From Scenedesmus sp. ARA3 (lineage: Eukaryota; Chlorophyta; Chlorophyceae; Sphaeropleales; Scenedesmaceae): a DNA stretch of 64,000 nucleotides. The stretch spans positions 1 to 64,000 of the forward strand of contig RWJK01001085.1 of assembly GCA_004335835.1 (NCBI GenBank), read 5' to 3'. The first letter of the stretch is position 1. The number at the start of each line of letters is the position of its first letter. Under the pieces are notes generated by a model, which worked only from the letters and a program-made list of their open reading frames with translations, was not told where the DNA came from and made no database searches. Of the stretch, positions 25,556-37,300 are shown piece after piece. Made by a program: the position numbers and the translations under genes.

Positions 25556-26885
25556 GATCGTCAGCCAACACGGCGCACAATGCTTGACACCTTGTCGACG
25601 TGCTTTAGTTGATCTGTTGAAGCATGACCGCCGCCACTGCCAAAATAAAAACCCACCCACTTGACCCACCACAGCTCTAACACAATACCCTGCAGGTCAG
25701 GCCCTGGGTTTGACTTTCTGACAAAAATTCAGAGGATTTGACTCAGCCTGTCTACAGAAGCTACTGGTGAAAAAAGTAAAAAGAGGTATCAGTACAAATT
25801 GAGCATTTAGCGCGACATAGTCAGATTGCTGCGCTGCTGCATAGCTGCACATTTGGTGCCACCCTGTTTCTATGGACAACCTGCCAGGTGCTGCACTGGG
25901 AAGTGCATGCTGCCCACAGGTGCTTCCCCGTATTAGTGCTTCCTGCAGTCACCATGTCAGGCCTTTCTGCTTCACTGAATGCGGCAGGTTACAGTCATGG
26001 TCCGCCTGGAGCAGCGTGTTGCTGTGGTTCTGTTGCGGTTCACTGCAGCAGCTGCATGACTCTGCACCTATCATGTCCACAGGGGCAGTCGGTTGGGATG
26101 ATTCTGTGTGGTTCTTGATGCTCTTTGAAAGTCTAACGGTATGAGACGCAGCTTCAAAGCAAAGCAGAGCCGTGTATGTGATGTGCTGATTGAGGGCAGT
26201 CCCTGCAGGAAAAGCAGTCAATCACAGTGATGATCCCACTTGTCCAGGCTGTCAAGCAACTGTCCATGTCAACGAGGCTGCAAGTTCAGAATCACGAAGC
26301 GAATACTCGTACTGGCAGTTACAAAGTTCAAAATGCAGCCTGTGTGGCACCCTCTAAAGGCTGGTGTGGGTTCCACAGCAACGACCCAACACACGCTGTC
26401 AACGGTCAGCACCGTCAACTCCACTTGCTGCACCTTCTATTCAAGTTGCTGCATCCAAAACCACAACACATGCAGCCAATGAGCCCCATTCAGACATCAG
26501 CAATACAACTTATGCAAGGTTATGACCCACGGTGTATCAACATCAGATGCCCCGCCACCCTGTACCTTATATCCCTTCAATTCAACTATTCGCGCCTGAT
26601 GTTCAATTGCAACATGTGCAGCACAAATCAGTTCCGTTCACACACCCACAGCACATATTCAACGTCAACATTGTATCACGAGCACCAAGTCCCGTCACCC
26701 GGTACATTGAGTTCAAGGTGCTGCGCCTGAAAGTTCAGTTATCAGACTTTTGTACACTATTCCCTTCAACAACAAGTGCAGCAAAGTTTGCCAGCTCCAA
26801 GCTCCATCCACACATAAACAAACACAGCCTGTACAAGTCATGAGCCAGCAGTCTATCACCAACATCAAACCCGCCCACTCTGCGC
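25556..26885. other. Intergenic: CutC promoter and 3' region of an orphan membrane-protein gene
   Basis: About 1.3 kb. The part from about 26230 to 26870 is noticeably richer in A, T and CAAC-type words than the flanking coding DNA, and no frame shows a motif. It holds the CutC promoter and the downstream gene's 3' UTR. Confidence 0.5.
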
Positions 26886-27841
26886 CTACATGACTGCCAC
26901 CTTGCCAAGGCCGCCGCAGCGGCCAAGCAGCTTGGTGAAGGTGCGCTGCAGCCAGTTGAGCTTCAGCACAGCTGCCTGCTGCTGCACCACCTCTGCCGCT
27001 GCTGCCGCTACTGGCAGGCTGCTCAGGCCAGCGCAGGCCTCCTGCTGCTGGTGCGTGTTGCTGTCTGCAGTGCACACCTGCAGCTTGCCCTTGGCTGCTG
27101 CTGCTTGCTGCCTGCTGCCGTGGCACTGGGCATCTGCTGCGTCGCCCTGCTCAGCAACCTGCGCCTGCCCTGCGTCTGCTGCGCTGTCGCTGCTGCGCTC
27201 GCTGCTGCAGCCAGCCTCCACGTAGATGAACGCCACGCTGGAGATGCTGGCTGCTGCTGCTGGCTTGGCACCTGCTGCCGCCTCCTGGCCCTGGAAGCTG
27301 CCATCGTTGCCAGACTCCTGCAGGTGCTGCTGGGGGCGCTCCTGGGGGCCGGGGCTGGAGAGCTGCACCTGGCAGGGCTGGGTGGCAAGGAACTTGGCCT
27401 GTGCAGCAGAGCAGCAGCAGACAGGAGAGTTTAAGAGCTTGCAAGTGCAAGTGGTGCTGCTGTTCGTTGCTGCGTTGTTGCAGCTGGGCTGCGATGCTTG
27501 TGTGCAGCATCTGGTGTGTTTACTGCTGCACATGTACACGCACTGTCCTGCTTGTTTGCTCGCCTCACCTTGTGTGCCTGGCCCTGGTTGCTTGCTTCGA
27601 GGGCCTGCTGCAGGAGCCAGGCCACCAGCACAACCGAGAGCGCCCAGAACAGGTCCTCGCAGGTCCTGATGCGCCAACGCCCCATGGCTGGGATGGGCAC
27701 GGACGGCAGTGCCAACGCCTTGCTCGCCTTGAGGATGGAGTCCAGAGCACTTGAAGCCTTCTTTTTTGCGGGAGCTGCGGCCTTGCGACAGCTATACTTG
27801 CAACCCGCCACAGCCCGCTGCGCGTGGTTGTACGAAAACAT
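26886..27841 (-). CDS. Unknown single-span membrane protein
   Basis: Two exons (27569-27841, 26886-27398) join in phase 0 to 261 residues. Residues 1-55 are basic and rich in Ala/Lys/Ser (KKKASSALDSILKASKAL), which could be an organelle targeting region. A single hydrophobic segment, LFWALSVVLVAWLL, follows near residues 65-80 after the charged GRWRIRTCED. The rest is a Gln/Ala/Ser-rich, probably disordered region. The C-terminus is better conserved in appearance: LKLNWLQRTFTKLLGRCGGL, an amphipathic helix. I do not recognise the family. The splice sites are good (CAAGGTGAGG donor, GCACAG acceptor), which supports a real gene. Residues 120-240 are low complexity, so the frame there rests on continuity alone. 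Confidence 0.55.
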
Positions 27842-28525
27842 CTTTCAGCGAGCAGTAGATTGTAAAGAAGAAGGCTGTTTGGTTGCTTGAAAGTAAATGG
27901 TTGCTTGTAAGCGGGAATCCGAGCGCTCTTATAGGAGTGCCAGCTTCCGATGATTAGGGCGGGTAAGCCCCAAGCCGGCTACACAGCTGCCCGCCCCAGA
28001 GCGCCACAAAACGCCCTCAAGACACCCTTACAATATACAAAATGGCTTCAAGCCGGTGCCTGCGCAGCTCGCGTACGCAGCTGGCTTCGGGTGTGCTGCT
28101 GTGGTACAGCCTGGATGGGCAATCCCAGCCCACAAAAGGCAGCTGTCACTGTCAAATCACCCTATCACTGTGATGACGGTTCATAGTTCTATCTGATACC
28201 ATGCGGAAGGTGCTTGAATGCGTTACATGCAATGGCACTGCTGTCAAACCACACACCATCGCGCTGTGCTGGCAGCAGACATGGCGAAACCATCAGCAGC
28301 CAGGCTGTGGCTGCTAATGTGTGTGCATGCATGTGCTGAATTGCACACACATGGATTCAGATGCAAGTAGATGAGCACATGTGTGCAGTACAAACTGTAC
28401 ATTGGTCAATAGCTGAAGAGCAGGAGCTGTGTCAGCTGGAGCGCAACATGGCAGGTGCTGCCAAAGCATATGCCTGCCGTAACACGTGCACGGGCTGCCA
28501 TGCTGGTGCAACTGCTGGTGCTTCC
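27842..28525. other. Intergenic: orphan gene promoter and RIIa/EF-hand gene 3' region
   Basis: About 680 bp between two minus-strand genes. A TTACA (TGTAA on the minus strand) at 28223-28227 could be the poly(A) signal of the upstream RIIa/EF-hand gene. No coding signal. Confidence 0.5.
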
Positions 28526-29733
28526 TCAGCTGGACATCTCCTCAATCATGGCCTCAAAGTCCTTGTTGGTGATTGTTGCGGACACCTTGGAGAAAAAGCG
28601 CAGGAACTCTTTCAGGTTGATGAAGTGCTCAGAGGCTGGCTTGAAGTCTTGAAACAGGCCTCGCAGGTCGTCCAGTGTTAGCGTCTCGCCGCCGTACTTG
28701 TTGGCATAGTTCTGCAGCATGCGCAGCGATATCTTGCCGCTGCCATCCTGCACAAAGGCCAGCAACAGACGCCCAACACCACAGCGTACTTGTCATGGTG
28801 GTGTTTGCAGGCTCAACTCATACAGCAGGTTGAGTGCTTCCTGCTACGCTGCCGTTGCGACACCTGCAGGTTGCTGATTGCGGCCTGAGACTATCATTTG
28901 CGCTGCTGCTGATGCACAGTTAGCTAACTCGCTGTGCCCTGCCAGCCGCTGCTCGCAGCCCTACTCTGCACCACGGTTGTGGTGGCCGCCAAAACGCTTG
29001 GGGCGTGGTGCACTGACATACTGTTGCTGCTGCCCTTACCTTGTCTATGATTTTGAAGACCTGCTCTAGCTTCTCCCGCCTGTGCAGCGGCAGGCCCGTC
29101 TCAACATCCTGCAGCAATTGTGAAGACACCATTGAGCCAGCTTCAAAAGCGTTGTTCATCTCAACTGCTGAGCTGGAGTGTCAGCCCGACAAGTCAAGCA
29201 TGCTTGTGCGCACCACTTACTAATTGCATCATTGGAGCAGGTCCTCGCAGAGCAACTGGTCAACACCTGATTCAGCAGCTGGTCGAGAAGCTGTGGCTTG
29301 GCGTGCACACGACCGCTGGCAGTTGTATGCTTGTTTTGTTCATGTGCGTTGATCACTGCGCTATGTACGCAAAGCATCCACTGATGTGAGGTGGGAGGCA
29401 CACCTGCATCGCATGCTCTGGCCCCAGTGTGATGGAGTCGATGATGAACTGCAGTGGGTCCTGGGGCTTGTACTTGAGGATATCAGACATGAGACCTCCC
29501 AGCAGCTTGTCCAGTTGGTGCTGGATCTGCAGTGAGGTGCTATCTTTTGAACGGCTTCTATAAACGCCTTAACCTACACACGTTGTCTCCTGTTGCTGCG
29601 CAAGTGTGCCTGCTTCTGCGTTACACAGACGCATGAACATGCGTGCTGGTATGCTCACCACATAGTCCTCATCCAGCTGCCGCAGCATCTCATCAGGCAT
29701 GGGGTCGAGCTTATCCACATCCCTGACCAACAT
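28526..29733 (-). CDS. Dpy-30/RIIa-like and EF-hand protein, EFCAB10-like
   Basis: Four exons (29659-29733, 29404-29526, 29040-29108, 28526-28747), all phase 0, give 162 residues. Residues about 20-60 (DEDYVIQHQLDKLLGGLMSD, then ILKYKPQDPLQFIIDSI) have the pattern of a Dpy-30/RIIa dimerisation-docking helix pair, including the P-x-DP-x-x-F-I motif. This is followed by a linker (TGLPLHRREKLEQVFKIIDK) leading into an EF-hand loop, DKDGSGKIS. The rest is a helical EF-hand partner region (LTLDDLRGLF...FINLKEFLRFF) ending IEEMSS. The loop has Asp at 1 and 3, Ser at 5 and Lys at 7, but Met at position 12 instead of Glu, so calcium binding may be weak. The combination matches EFCAB10-type proteins, which are linked to cilia. 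The start ATG follows an acidic-poor upstream frame and is inferred. The gene diverges from the p47 gene only about 340 bp away. Confidence 0.8.
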
Positions 29734-30075
29734 GGTGGTGCTGCTGCCTGGTTCAAGTGTAAAGGGAGGGTCAATCAAGGCAGAAGAGGGGAATCGATGT
29801 GTGTGACGAGCAGCCCTGGAGGATCATTAACTGACGTGTCGATTGGTTCAAAATCATGTTCATTCACTACTCCGGGTTTTTGTTTTGCGTCGTTCACGCC
29901 ATCATTCAAGCCCAAGCCCTGCCTTGGACCCCACCCTTCTGACTGCCACGAAGTTCTCCAGCACAAACCGCCATGGCTTGCCACTTGTCTGTTTTACATC
30001 AAGTTTGACGTTTAGCAGCACCTAAATAACTCATTGCGCTGCTGACCAGCCAGCACGAACGTTGTGTCCTGCCCA
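29734..30075. promoter_or_regulatory. Short bidirectional promoter region (RIIa/EF-hand gene - and p47 gene +)
   Basis: Only 342 bp separate the two divergent start codons, so 5' UTRs and promoters of both genes must share this stretch. No TATA box at a standard position is visible. Co-regulation is possible but not shown. Confidence 0.5.
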
Positions 30076-31712
30076 ATGGCCAACATAAAGAGCCTTTCGG
30101 ACCTCAACGGCGAGGATAGTGATGATAACAAGAAACATAACGACTATTACGCTGGCGGAGAGAAGAGGTGACCTACCATGATCACATCTATCAACCGTGC
30201 AGCACCAACCATCTGTACACTTGCTGCTGCTCACGTTGTGCTTCTCCTGTTGTGTGCCTGCAGTGGCCAGCTGATCCGTGGTGCACCTGAGGTAAGATAA
30301 TGGCCAGCATGCATGCATGCAGCAGCAGGGGTGTGGGTGCACGTGAGAGACGTGATCGCCTGCATTATGCTGTGTGAACTAGGCTGTTGCTGGCTGTGGT
30401 CAGCTGTAGGGTGTAGCACCATGCCTGCCATGCCTGCATGCCTGCAGCCTTCCCATGTGACAGCTTGTTTGTTTGCTTATTGTGCTGATGTTTGCTGATT
30501 GTGCTGATGGTTGCAGGACGAGGACAGCGACGATGAGGGGGACAGGGTGGGCGGCCTGTTCCGCAAGGCCAAAGCGATTGGTGCGCAGCAGGGCACAGCA
30601 GACGACATGCCGACAGAGAACGCCTTCAGGGGCCAGGGCAGGACGCTGGCAGATGGCTCATCAACACAGGTGAGATGGATCTGCAAGGCAGCTGCACTGC
30701 AGCTCAGCAATGGTACGCAGATCAACTGGGCACATGTAAGCAGCAGGTGTCGACACAGCAGCAACGCAGTTTGCAGAATGCTTCCGCATTGGCAGCGTGC
30801 AGCACCCGCATTTCATGCAGCAGATGCTGATCAGAACATCCAGCGCCCACTCATGCACTCTACATCAACACCTGCCGGACTCACATCTGCCTCGCGCCTG
30901 CATGTGCTGCTGCCTGGCCATGCGCTGCAATGCCCAGGGCGCTGCCGGCGGCTCCAACCAGCACAACCACGTGGTGAAGTTCTACCGCAACGGCATCTTC
31001 ACGGTGGATGACGGCGCCCCCCGCCACATGGACGACCCTGCCAACCTGGACTTCATCAACAGCGTGTCGCGCGGGGAGTGCCCGCGCGAGCTGGACCCGG
31101 GGAACAGCAGCGTGGACGTGACCGTCAACATGCTGCGCGCTGAGGAGGACTACGTCATGCCCAAGTGAGCTGCACATGTGCATGTCTGGCGAGTATGCAT
31201 GGTTGGTGGGTGTCTGCAGACCATGCGGAAAGGGAGCTTTTTGCATTGCAGCCTTCCTGCATGTGCATGTGTGCGCTGACTTGTCTATGAACCTCAGCTG
31301 TATGGCCGTTGCTGCCTGCGTCTGTTACGTGCTGTCTGGTGCATGTAGGTATGTGGCGTTCTCGGGCTCAGGCAGGACACTGGGCGGCAGCAGCGGCGCC
31401 AGCAGCAGCCAAGCAGCGGCAGCAGCAGCAGCAGCCGGCTCGGCCCCGCCGGGCGAGTGGGAGGGTGTGGACGAGTCTCAGCCCACCACCTCCATTCAGC
31501 TGCGGCTGTCTGACGGCAGCCGCATGGTGGCGCGCATGAACCACAGCCACACAGTGGCAGACATCCGGCGCTTCATCCGCGCAAGCAGGCCAGATGTGGC
31601 GGGGGCGTATGCGCTGGCCACGGGCTTCCCGCCAGCGCCTATTGCTGACGAGAGCCAGAGTTTGGAGGCAGCGGGGCTGCTAAATGCAGTCATCAACCAG
31701 CGCAAGTTGTAG
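30076..31712 (+). CDS. p47/Shp1-type Cdc48 adaptor with SEP and UBX domains (PUX family)
   Basis: Five exons (30076-30167, 30264-30291, 30517-30669, 30938-31164, 31349-31712) give 287 residues. The adaptor recruits the AAA ATPase Cdc48/p97, and p47 proteins act in Golgi and ER membrane fusion and protein turnover. From the N-terminus: NIKSLSDLNGE, YYAGGEKRSGQLIRG and GGLFRKAKAIGA match the p47 linker; AFRGQGRTLAD is the first binding-site-like box; the SEP domain contains HNHVVKFYRNGIFTVDDG and FINSVSRGECPREL; EDYVMPKYVAFSGSGRTLGG holds the SHP box for Cdc48 binding; an Ala run follows; the UBX domain starts TTSIQLRLSDGSRMVARMNH and has the Cdc48-contact loop GFPPAP. The UBA domain of animal p47 is absent: the protein starts where the linker begins. 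The second exon is only 28 nt. Confidence 0.96.
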
Positions 31713-32759
31713 AGCAGCAGTGGTGTGTAAAGTACTAGCGGAACCTTCTGCTGTAGCAGCAGGTGGAGGGGTTGTGGGTGTGCAGCTGCTTTGTTTGGGC
31801 TGTGCCTTTGGCAGTAGTATTGGTGTTCACAGCAACAGGCTGACAGGGACGTGTTGGGTGCACTGTGCCTGCTGTACAGCTGGTTGCACGCTACAGTTGC
31901 AGTGACCAGCGTTCTGTCCGTTGTGGTCAGCAACCCTTGCCTTGGGAGTTGCAAATGTGAAATGAATGTTGTTGCCGCTGTTTGTATCACAGTGGTGATG
32001 ATGAACATTAATATCGCCACAGCTGATGCGTATGCTGTGGGTGAGGTGAATGCCATTTTTGGTTTGGCATGCCACGTCATTCCTGCAGAGCCGCAGCTAG
32101 GCTGATGCATGCCAGTCTGTGTGTTTCTAATGCTAGCCGCGCTGCGACAGTGCGTACCAGTGTTTGAAGTGCTGCTCTTGAAGCAGCCAGTGCTCCAAGG
32201 TGTGTAAATTTGCTCGCACCTGCAGATGCTGTCTCAGGAGGGTTGGCTCTGAGCTGCGCAATGCAGTGCCTCTAATAAGCACAGGCTGAGCTGCCATGAC
32301 TGCAGTTGCTGAAAAATTCTTTGCAACAGAAAGGCGTCAACTCGGGACGCAGCAAGCCGTGCGCTGGAAACAGTAAGGCTGCCACGCTTGAGAGGGCTCT
32401 ACAGGCTGCGGACGGAGCACTGGGGGAGCCACCCACCTCTGGTGAAGCTGGACTCTGGTGAACCTGAACTGAGGCAAATCGGCGCTCCGGCTGCGCAATA
32501 CAACCGCCGAGGCCTGCCAACAAATGGCAATCGCAAGATCTCAATTCTTACCACCCTCCCTGCCAGCAACTATGCCCAAACAGAATGCCCATACCACCCC
32601 GCCTTGCCACCCGCTAACACAAACCCCCTCCCTCAGCACAGATGTGCTCGCTCAACGCTGCTACACTCCAGTCGAGTGCGGCCGGTGGCGACCTGCCGAT
32701 ATGCCCGCAGGAGAGCGCCACAGCTGCTGCTGCTGCTGCCGGAACAAAAAGCTACTCAT
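31713..32759. other. Convergent 3' region between p47 (+) and bS16 (-)
   Basis: About 1.05 kb with no supported gene. It holds the two 3' UTRs; the T/G-rich first half fits a p47 3' UTR ending near the TGTAA at 32203-32207. Confidence 0.5.
32203..32207 (+). other. TGTAA poly(A)-type signal, p47 gene
   Basis: A TGTAA 490 bases after the p47 stop codon, followed by an A/T-rich stretch. Another TGTAA lies only 14 bases after the stop, too close to be the usual signal. Use is inferred. Confidence 0.4.
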
Positions 32760-34051
32760 CTACAGCTCCACGCGTGGCACATCCACCTTGATGGCATCTG
32801 GCTGGATGACGTACGCCTTCTTTAGCAGGTTCTTGACTGTCTCTGACGGCTGCGCACCCACTGTCAGCCACTTCTTGATGGCTGGCGCGTTCAGGTTGGT
32901 CTCCTTCTTCAGGGGGTCTGCGCGGCAGCAAGCAGCAGCAAGCAAGACATGCTCAGCACACACACCTGTCTGTCTCGTTTGCCACAGGTGGGCGGCAGGA
33001 AGAGTGCTGTAGAGCAAGGGGCTGAGCCCCATATAAGCTCCAAGGTGTGTATCCATTCAGTGCCCGGGATCAAGTCTGCCTTCTATGTGTTGCTGTCGGA
33101 CTGCCTGTGATGAAAGTAGCAGCTACATACCAGGCGCCAGGCAGCATGGCGACTGTCAAGGTAGACATACAAGGGCGCACAGCCAGCAAACATGCAGTGC
33201 GACGACCCATGCGTATACTGGCACACAGTGGCTGCGCAGAAAGCCACTGCAGTCACAATGGGTGCATAGCTGCCAACCATCTGACAAGACATTGACTGCA
33301 TGGCTGCTGCTGTGCCAGCTGCAGTGTCGCAGCCACACTGCTGTGACACATCACACGTTGCCATGCTGTGGAGCAGCAGCCACTCCAGCATGTGCAGAGA
33401 GAGCTGCCCAAGCAATGTTGCTGATGCTCCAGCTCTGAACACCAGCTCTGAACACCTGAAAGGAGCGTCAATGTCTAGCTGCTGCTGCTGCTGCTGGCAG
33501 TAGCGACATCTGTTGTGCCGGCTTGCACTCCTTACAAGCTGGCCTTGCTCTGTCTAGCTGCTGCATGCCGCTACCTGGCAGGCTGTGATGTGCGCATACT
33601 CACCATACCAGCCCAGGTACTCAATGGGCCTGCCTTCCCTGCGGTCCCTGCTGTCAATTGCCACCAGCCTGGAAACAAGCGGCAGTACCACGACAAGAAG
33701 GTCAAAAAACAGCATTGCGTTGGCACCACAGCTGCTGCTGAGCTGCCCATATATAACATACTATACATAGCAGGCAATGTGGCTGTCCATGCTAGCCCTG
33801 GTCAGCCTGCTTGCAAATGCTGCTGATGCTAGTGGTGGTGCTGCTGCTGCTGGCCCAGACGTCCGTTGCTGCTGGCCCTCGGCAGGTCGGTGCTCGCTCT
33901 AGTACCTGTAGAATGGAGCCTTCTTGCGGCCATACCGCTGGAAACGGATGGCAACACGGTTCTCCACAGACACGCACACTGACCGCTGTGGCCTGGCTGG
34001 AGCGAAGGCTGCTGTGCGCTGCGCCACGGAATGTGTTACGAGAGATGCCAT
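32760..34051 (-). CDS. RPS16: Ribosomal protein bS16, organellar (probably plastid)
   Basis: Three exons (33906-34051, 33604-33668, 32760-32917) give 122 residues. It is a small-subunit ribosomal protein of bacterial type. After an N-terminal extension of about 30 residues rich in Ser, Ala, Val and Arg with almost no acid ([20 protein letters not shown]), the core follows: [20 protein letters not shown], then [18 protein letters not shown], then DPLKKE, then [20 protein letters not shown] and KNLLKKAYV. These are the classic bS16 signatures. The extension fits a plastid transit peptide, but a mitochondrial target cannot be excluded. The rps16 gene is nuclear in several green algae. The middle exon is 65 nt, and all phases agree. 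The HCF101 stop codon lies 343 bp upstream of this start. Confidence 0.95.
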
Positions 34052-34394
34052 GTCTGCTGCTGTGTAATTCCCGCAAGGCACAACTGGCGGCCTGTCTTGG
34101 TGCTGGTGGCTAGTGGGTGCGGGCCTCAAATATTGCAAGTGTCACAAACGGCCGAACAACACACGCAGCAATCGTCTACAGCTCAGGACTATTGGTCGCT
34201 ATCGAGGCTCCACCAATGGACAGGTGGACAGGGGCCTGTCGGCATATTGTCATTTCCGCCCACCAGTCTGCTGGTCCACGCCTTGAAAGCCGCAAAATGC
34301 TTTCGGACACGTTACAAATACTATTAAATTAGGTATGAAGACGTGATTGTAGCGAGCAGCTCGATCTTCTGAAGTCAAACCAAGGCTGGCCTGC
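34052..34394. other. Intergenic: bS16 promoter and HCF101 3' UTR
   Basis: A gap of 343 bp between two minus-strand genes. TTACA at 34312-34316 (TGTAA on the minus strand) lies about 80 bases after the HCF101 stop and fits its poly(A) signal, leaving about 260 bp for the bS16 promoter. Confidence 0.5.
34312..34316 (-). other. TGTAA poly(A)-type signal, HCF101
   Basis: TGTAA on the minus strand about 80 bases downstream of the HCF101 stop codon. Position fits; use is inferred. Confidence 0.45.
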
Positions 34395-37300
34395 TCAGTC
34401 CATAGCTGGCACAGTGACCTTCACCCCTGCAACCTCCAGCACCGGCGCTTCTACGCTCATCGGCATCAGCGACCTCAACAGATCAAACGAAGCAATCTGC
34501 GACATAGAACACAGGCAGCAAAGATGCTGAAGTCAGGCCAGGCTGGATAAACCATGGACTGGGCTGGTCAGCAGGATGAGCCAGCTTGTGAACACTCCGA
34601 CCGGCAATTGGTAAACTGCAATGCACGGGCGCAGCCCCATGATAGCTTATACACCTGAAGGCAAGCGCTGCTGTCACCGCACAACGAAATGAACATGACA
34701 CGATCATCTGCCAGCTCACCTGGTTGAAGCCGTCCTCCCACTGTATCTGCACCGCGTAGTTGCCCACAGGCGACACGCTGATGGGCTTGATGTCATCCGA
34801 CACATCCCCAGCACCAAGGGTCTCCCCAGTCCACTCGTTGATGCTGCGCGCACTCGTGTCATGCCGCCGCACCACCGCTGGCTGCAGGTAGAACGGCGCT
34901 GAGGGTGCTGAGCCGGTGCTGGTGCCAGGCAGCACCACACGCAGCAGCTGCTGCTGCTCAACCCAGGTCATGCCATGCTTTGAGGCCACAGACAGCTTGG
35001 CCACCTCACGCACTACTGTTGCGCCCAGCTCCATGAAGGCAGCAGCGACAGCGCCTGCTGGCTCCGACACCACCAGCGGCAGGCCATCTGCACACAGCAG
35101 CATGATGCAGCAAGACGTGTGACGCTTCCGTGGACAGGGTGCATACGTGCAACCAAAAAACTGCTGCAGGAGCTGCTGCATAATAGTTGCCTATAAGGCA
35201 CGCATTGCCTGCCAAGCCATACCAAGCACCAGCCTGCACCCTTGCTGTGTGTGCTGCCTCATCTGCACACCTGACATATATGCCACCCACCAGGCTGTGC
35301 TGTGCAATGCATGACTCGGCTGCAAACCTGGCAGTTGGATGCAAAGTAGCTACTCTACACAGCAGGTGACAGCAGCACCCATGGAACTCACTGTCGCCGG
35401 CCGCTGACAGGTTGGGCACGATGGGGAACTGCACCAGGTTGGGGATGCCATAGTCCTCCTGCACGCGCGCGCCACTCCCTTCGCCAAACGGCCTGTAGCG
35501 CTTGCCGTCATCGCCATCAAAGTAGCTCATGTTCTCAACGACAGACACCACAGGCACCGCCAGCTTGGCAAACATGCGCACGCCTTTAGCTACGTCAACA
35601 AAGGCCAGCTTCTGCGGCGTTGTGACCACCACTGCTGCGCTGAAGGCCACGGTCTGGCACAGCGTGAGCTGGATGTCGCCGGTGCCTGGCGGGAAGTCCA
35701 CCACCAGGTAGTCCAGCTCACCTGGGGGCAGCCGGCAGCCAGGCAGGGCATCATAAGCAGTTCAATTTGGAAGCTGCATGAAAGCAAGCTGCAAACAGGC
35801 AACATACATGGGTGTGATGAATGCATTCATTGTTGACCTGCCACCGCTGCACAGCTGTCACGTTACTTGGGCTTCCTGCCGCAGCACAACTACTGAACTG
35901 CCACGGCTGCGGCTGCAGCGCTGCTTGAGCTCCCTGCTACTGCACGCCTGCTGCATCTGCGGGCGCGCTCACCCCACTCTGATGTCGTCAGCATCTGCTG
36001 GATGAGCCCGGAGACCATCGCGCCGCGCATGATGGCGCTGCCCTGGCCCGCAAAGCCAAACGACACCAGCTGCACACCCTCGTACTCGGTGGGTGTGATG
36101 GCGCGGGTTTCAGGGTTCATGCGCAGGATGCGCAGCTCAGGGCTGACCATGGTGGGCAGGCTGGGGCCGTACACGTCAGCGTCAAAGATGCCCACCTGTA
36201 GCAGGGCAGCAGGCGAGGTTTGGTTAGGTGCTTTGCAGATTGCAGAAGCATATGTGCAGCCGCAGGTGGGTGCGTGCATGTGTGCAGCAACCACTGCTGC
36301 TGCAAACCCCATGACGGCCTTGTGTCCTGAGCAGGCACGCCATGGCTTGCAGTCGCGGACGCAAATCTACCTCAGCAGACTGCAGACTGCCACCTACCTT
36401 TGCGCCCATCTGTGCCAGGGTGTATGCCAGGTTGACTGCGGTGGTGGACTTGCCCACGCCACCCTTGCAGCTGGACACTGCGATGATGTGGCGCACGTCC
36501 TTCAGCCCGCCCGGCCGCCCGTTGTCTGCTGTGATGGGCTTGGCTGGCTGGCTGGTAAGCTTCACCTCAACGCTGCTCACCCAGGGCAGCTCCTGCAGGA
36601 CAAATACAAGAATGCACCGTGAGCCTACTATGACTGCTTGTGCTGTACGGGAGCAAGGCTTCCATTGCTAGGTGTTGATGGCGTGCGCCGCCTGCGCTGG
36701 CCCACAGCACCCCACTCCCCACAGCAGAAAGTCCAACACACCATCAGTCGCAAAGACAGCACAGTACTGCAGTTGTGGGTGTCGTTGCTTGGCTGTCTGC
36801 CTGCTGCAGCTCTCACCCAAGCATCTGATATGTCTGCACTGGCATGTGCTTGAGCTGTCGCCAAGCCAGCTCTCTGCCAGCAGGCTTGCTGACTGCTTGG
36901 CTGCTGATGCAGCCAGCTGACCCAGCTCAACTCCCCACCAGCTGCAGCGTGCTGCTGTTGCTGGCTGCAGCCCTGTGCTGCTGCTGATGCTGCTGCTGAT
37001 TCGGCTGCCGGCCCACCTGCACATACTGCGTTGCCTCCCGCTTGAACTGGTCCTTCACTGGGCAGGCTGGTGTGGTGAGCTCCAGCGTGAAACCGACTGC
37101 GCCGCTGGCCTGGTCTATGCTGAGGTCCTTCACAAAGCCACACGACACAATATCCTCGCCAAAATCTGGGTCAATGATGCGGCGCAATGCTGACAGCACC
37201 TCCTCACCAGCAGCGCGTGCATCAGACTGCAGGTAGAGAGGGAGAGTAACAGGGTATCAGTTGCTGGGTGGGGACAGGTGATGTAACCTCAGGTTGACCA

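Noticed and set aside
26890..27669. Two plus-strand frames opposite the orphan membrane protein
   Set aside because: Leu/Cys/Ala-rich shadows; the minus-strand model has good splice sites and a membrane span.
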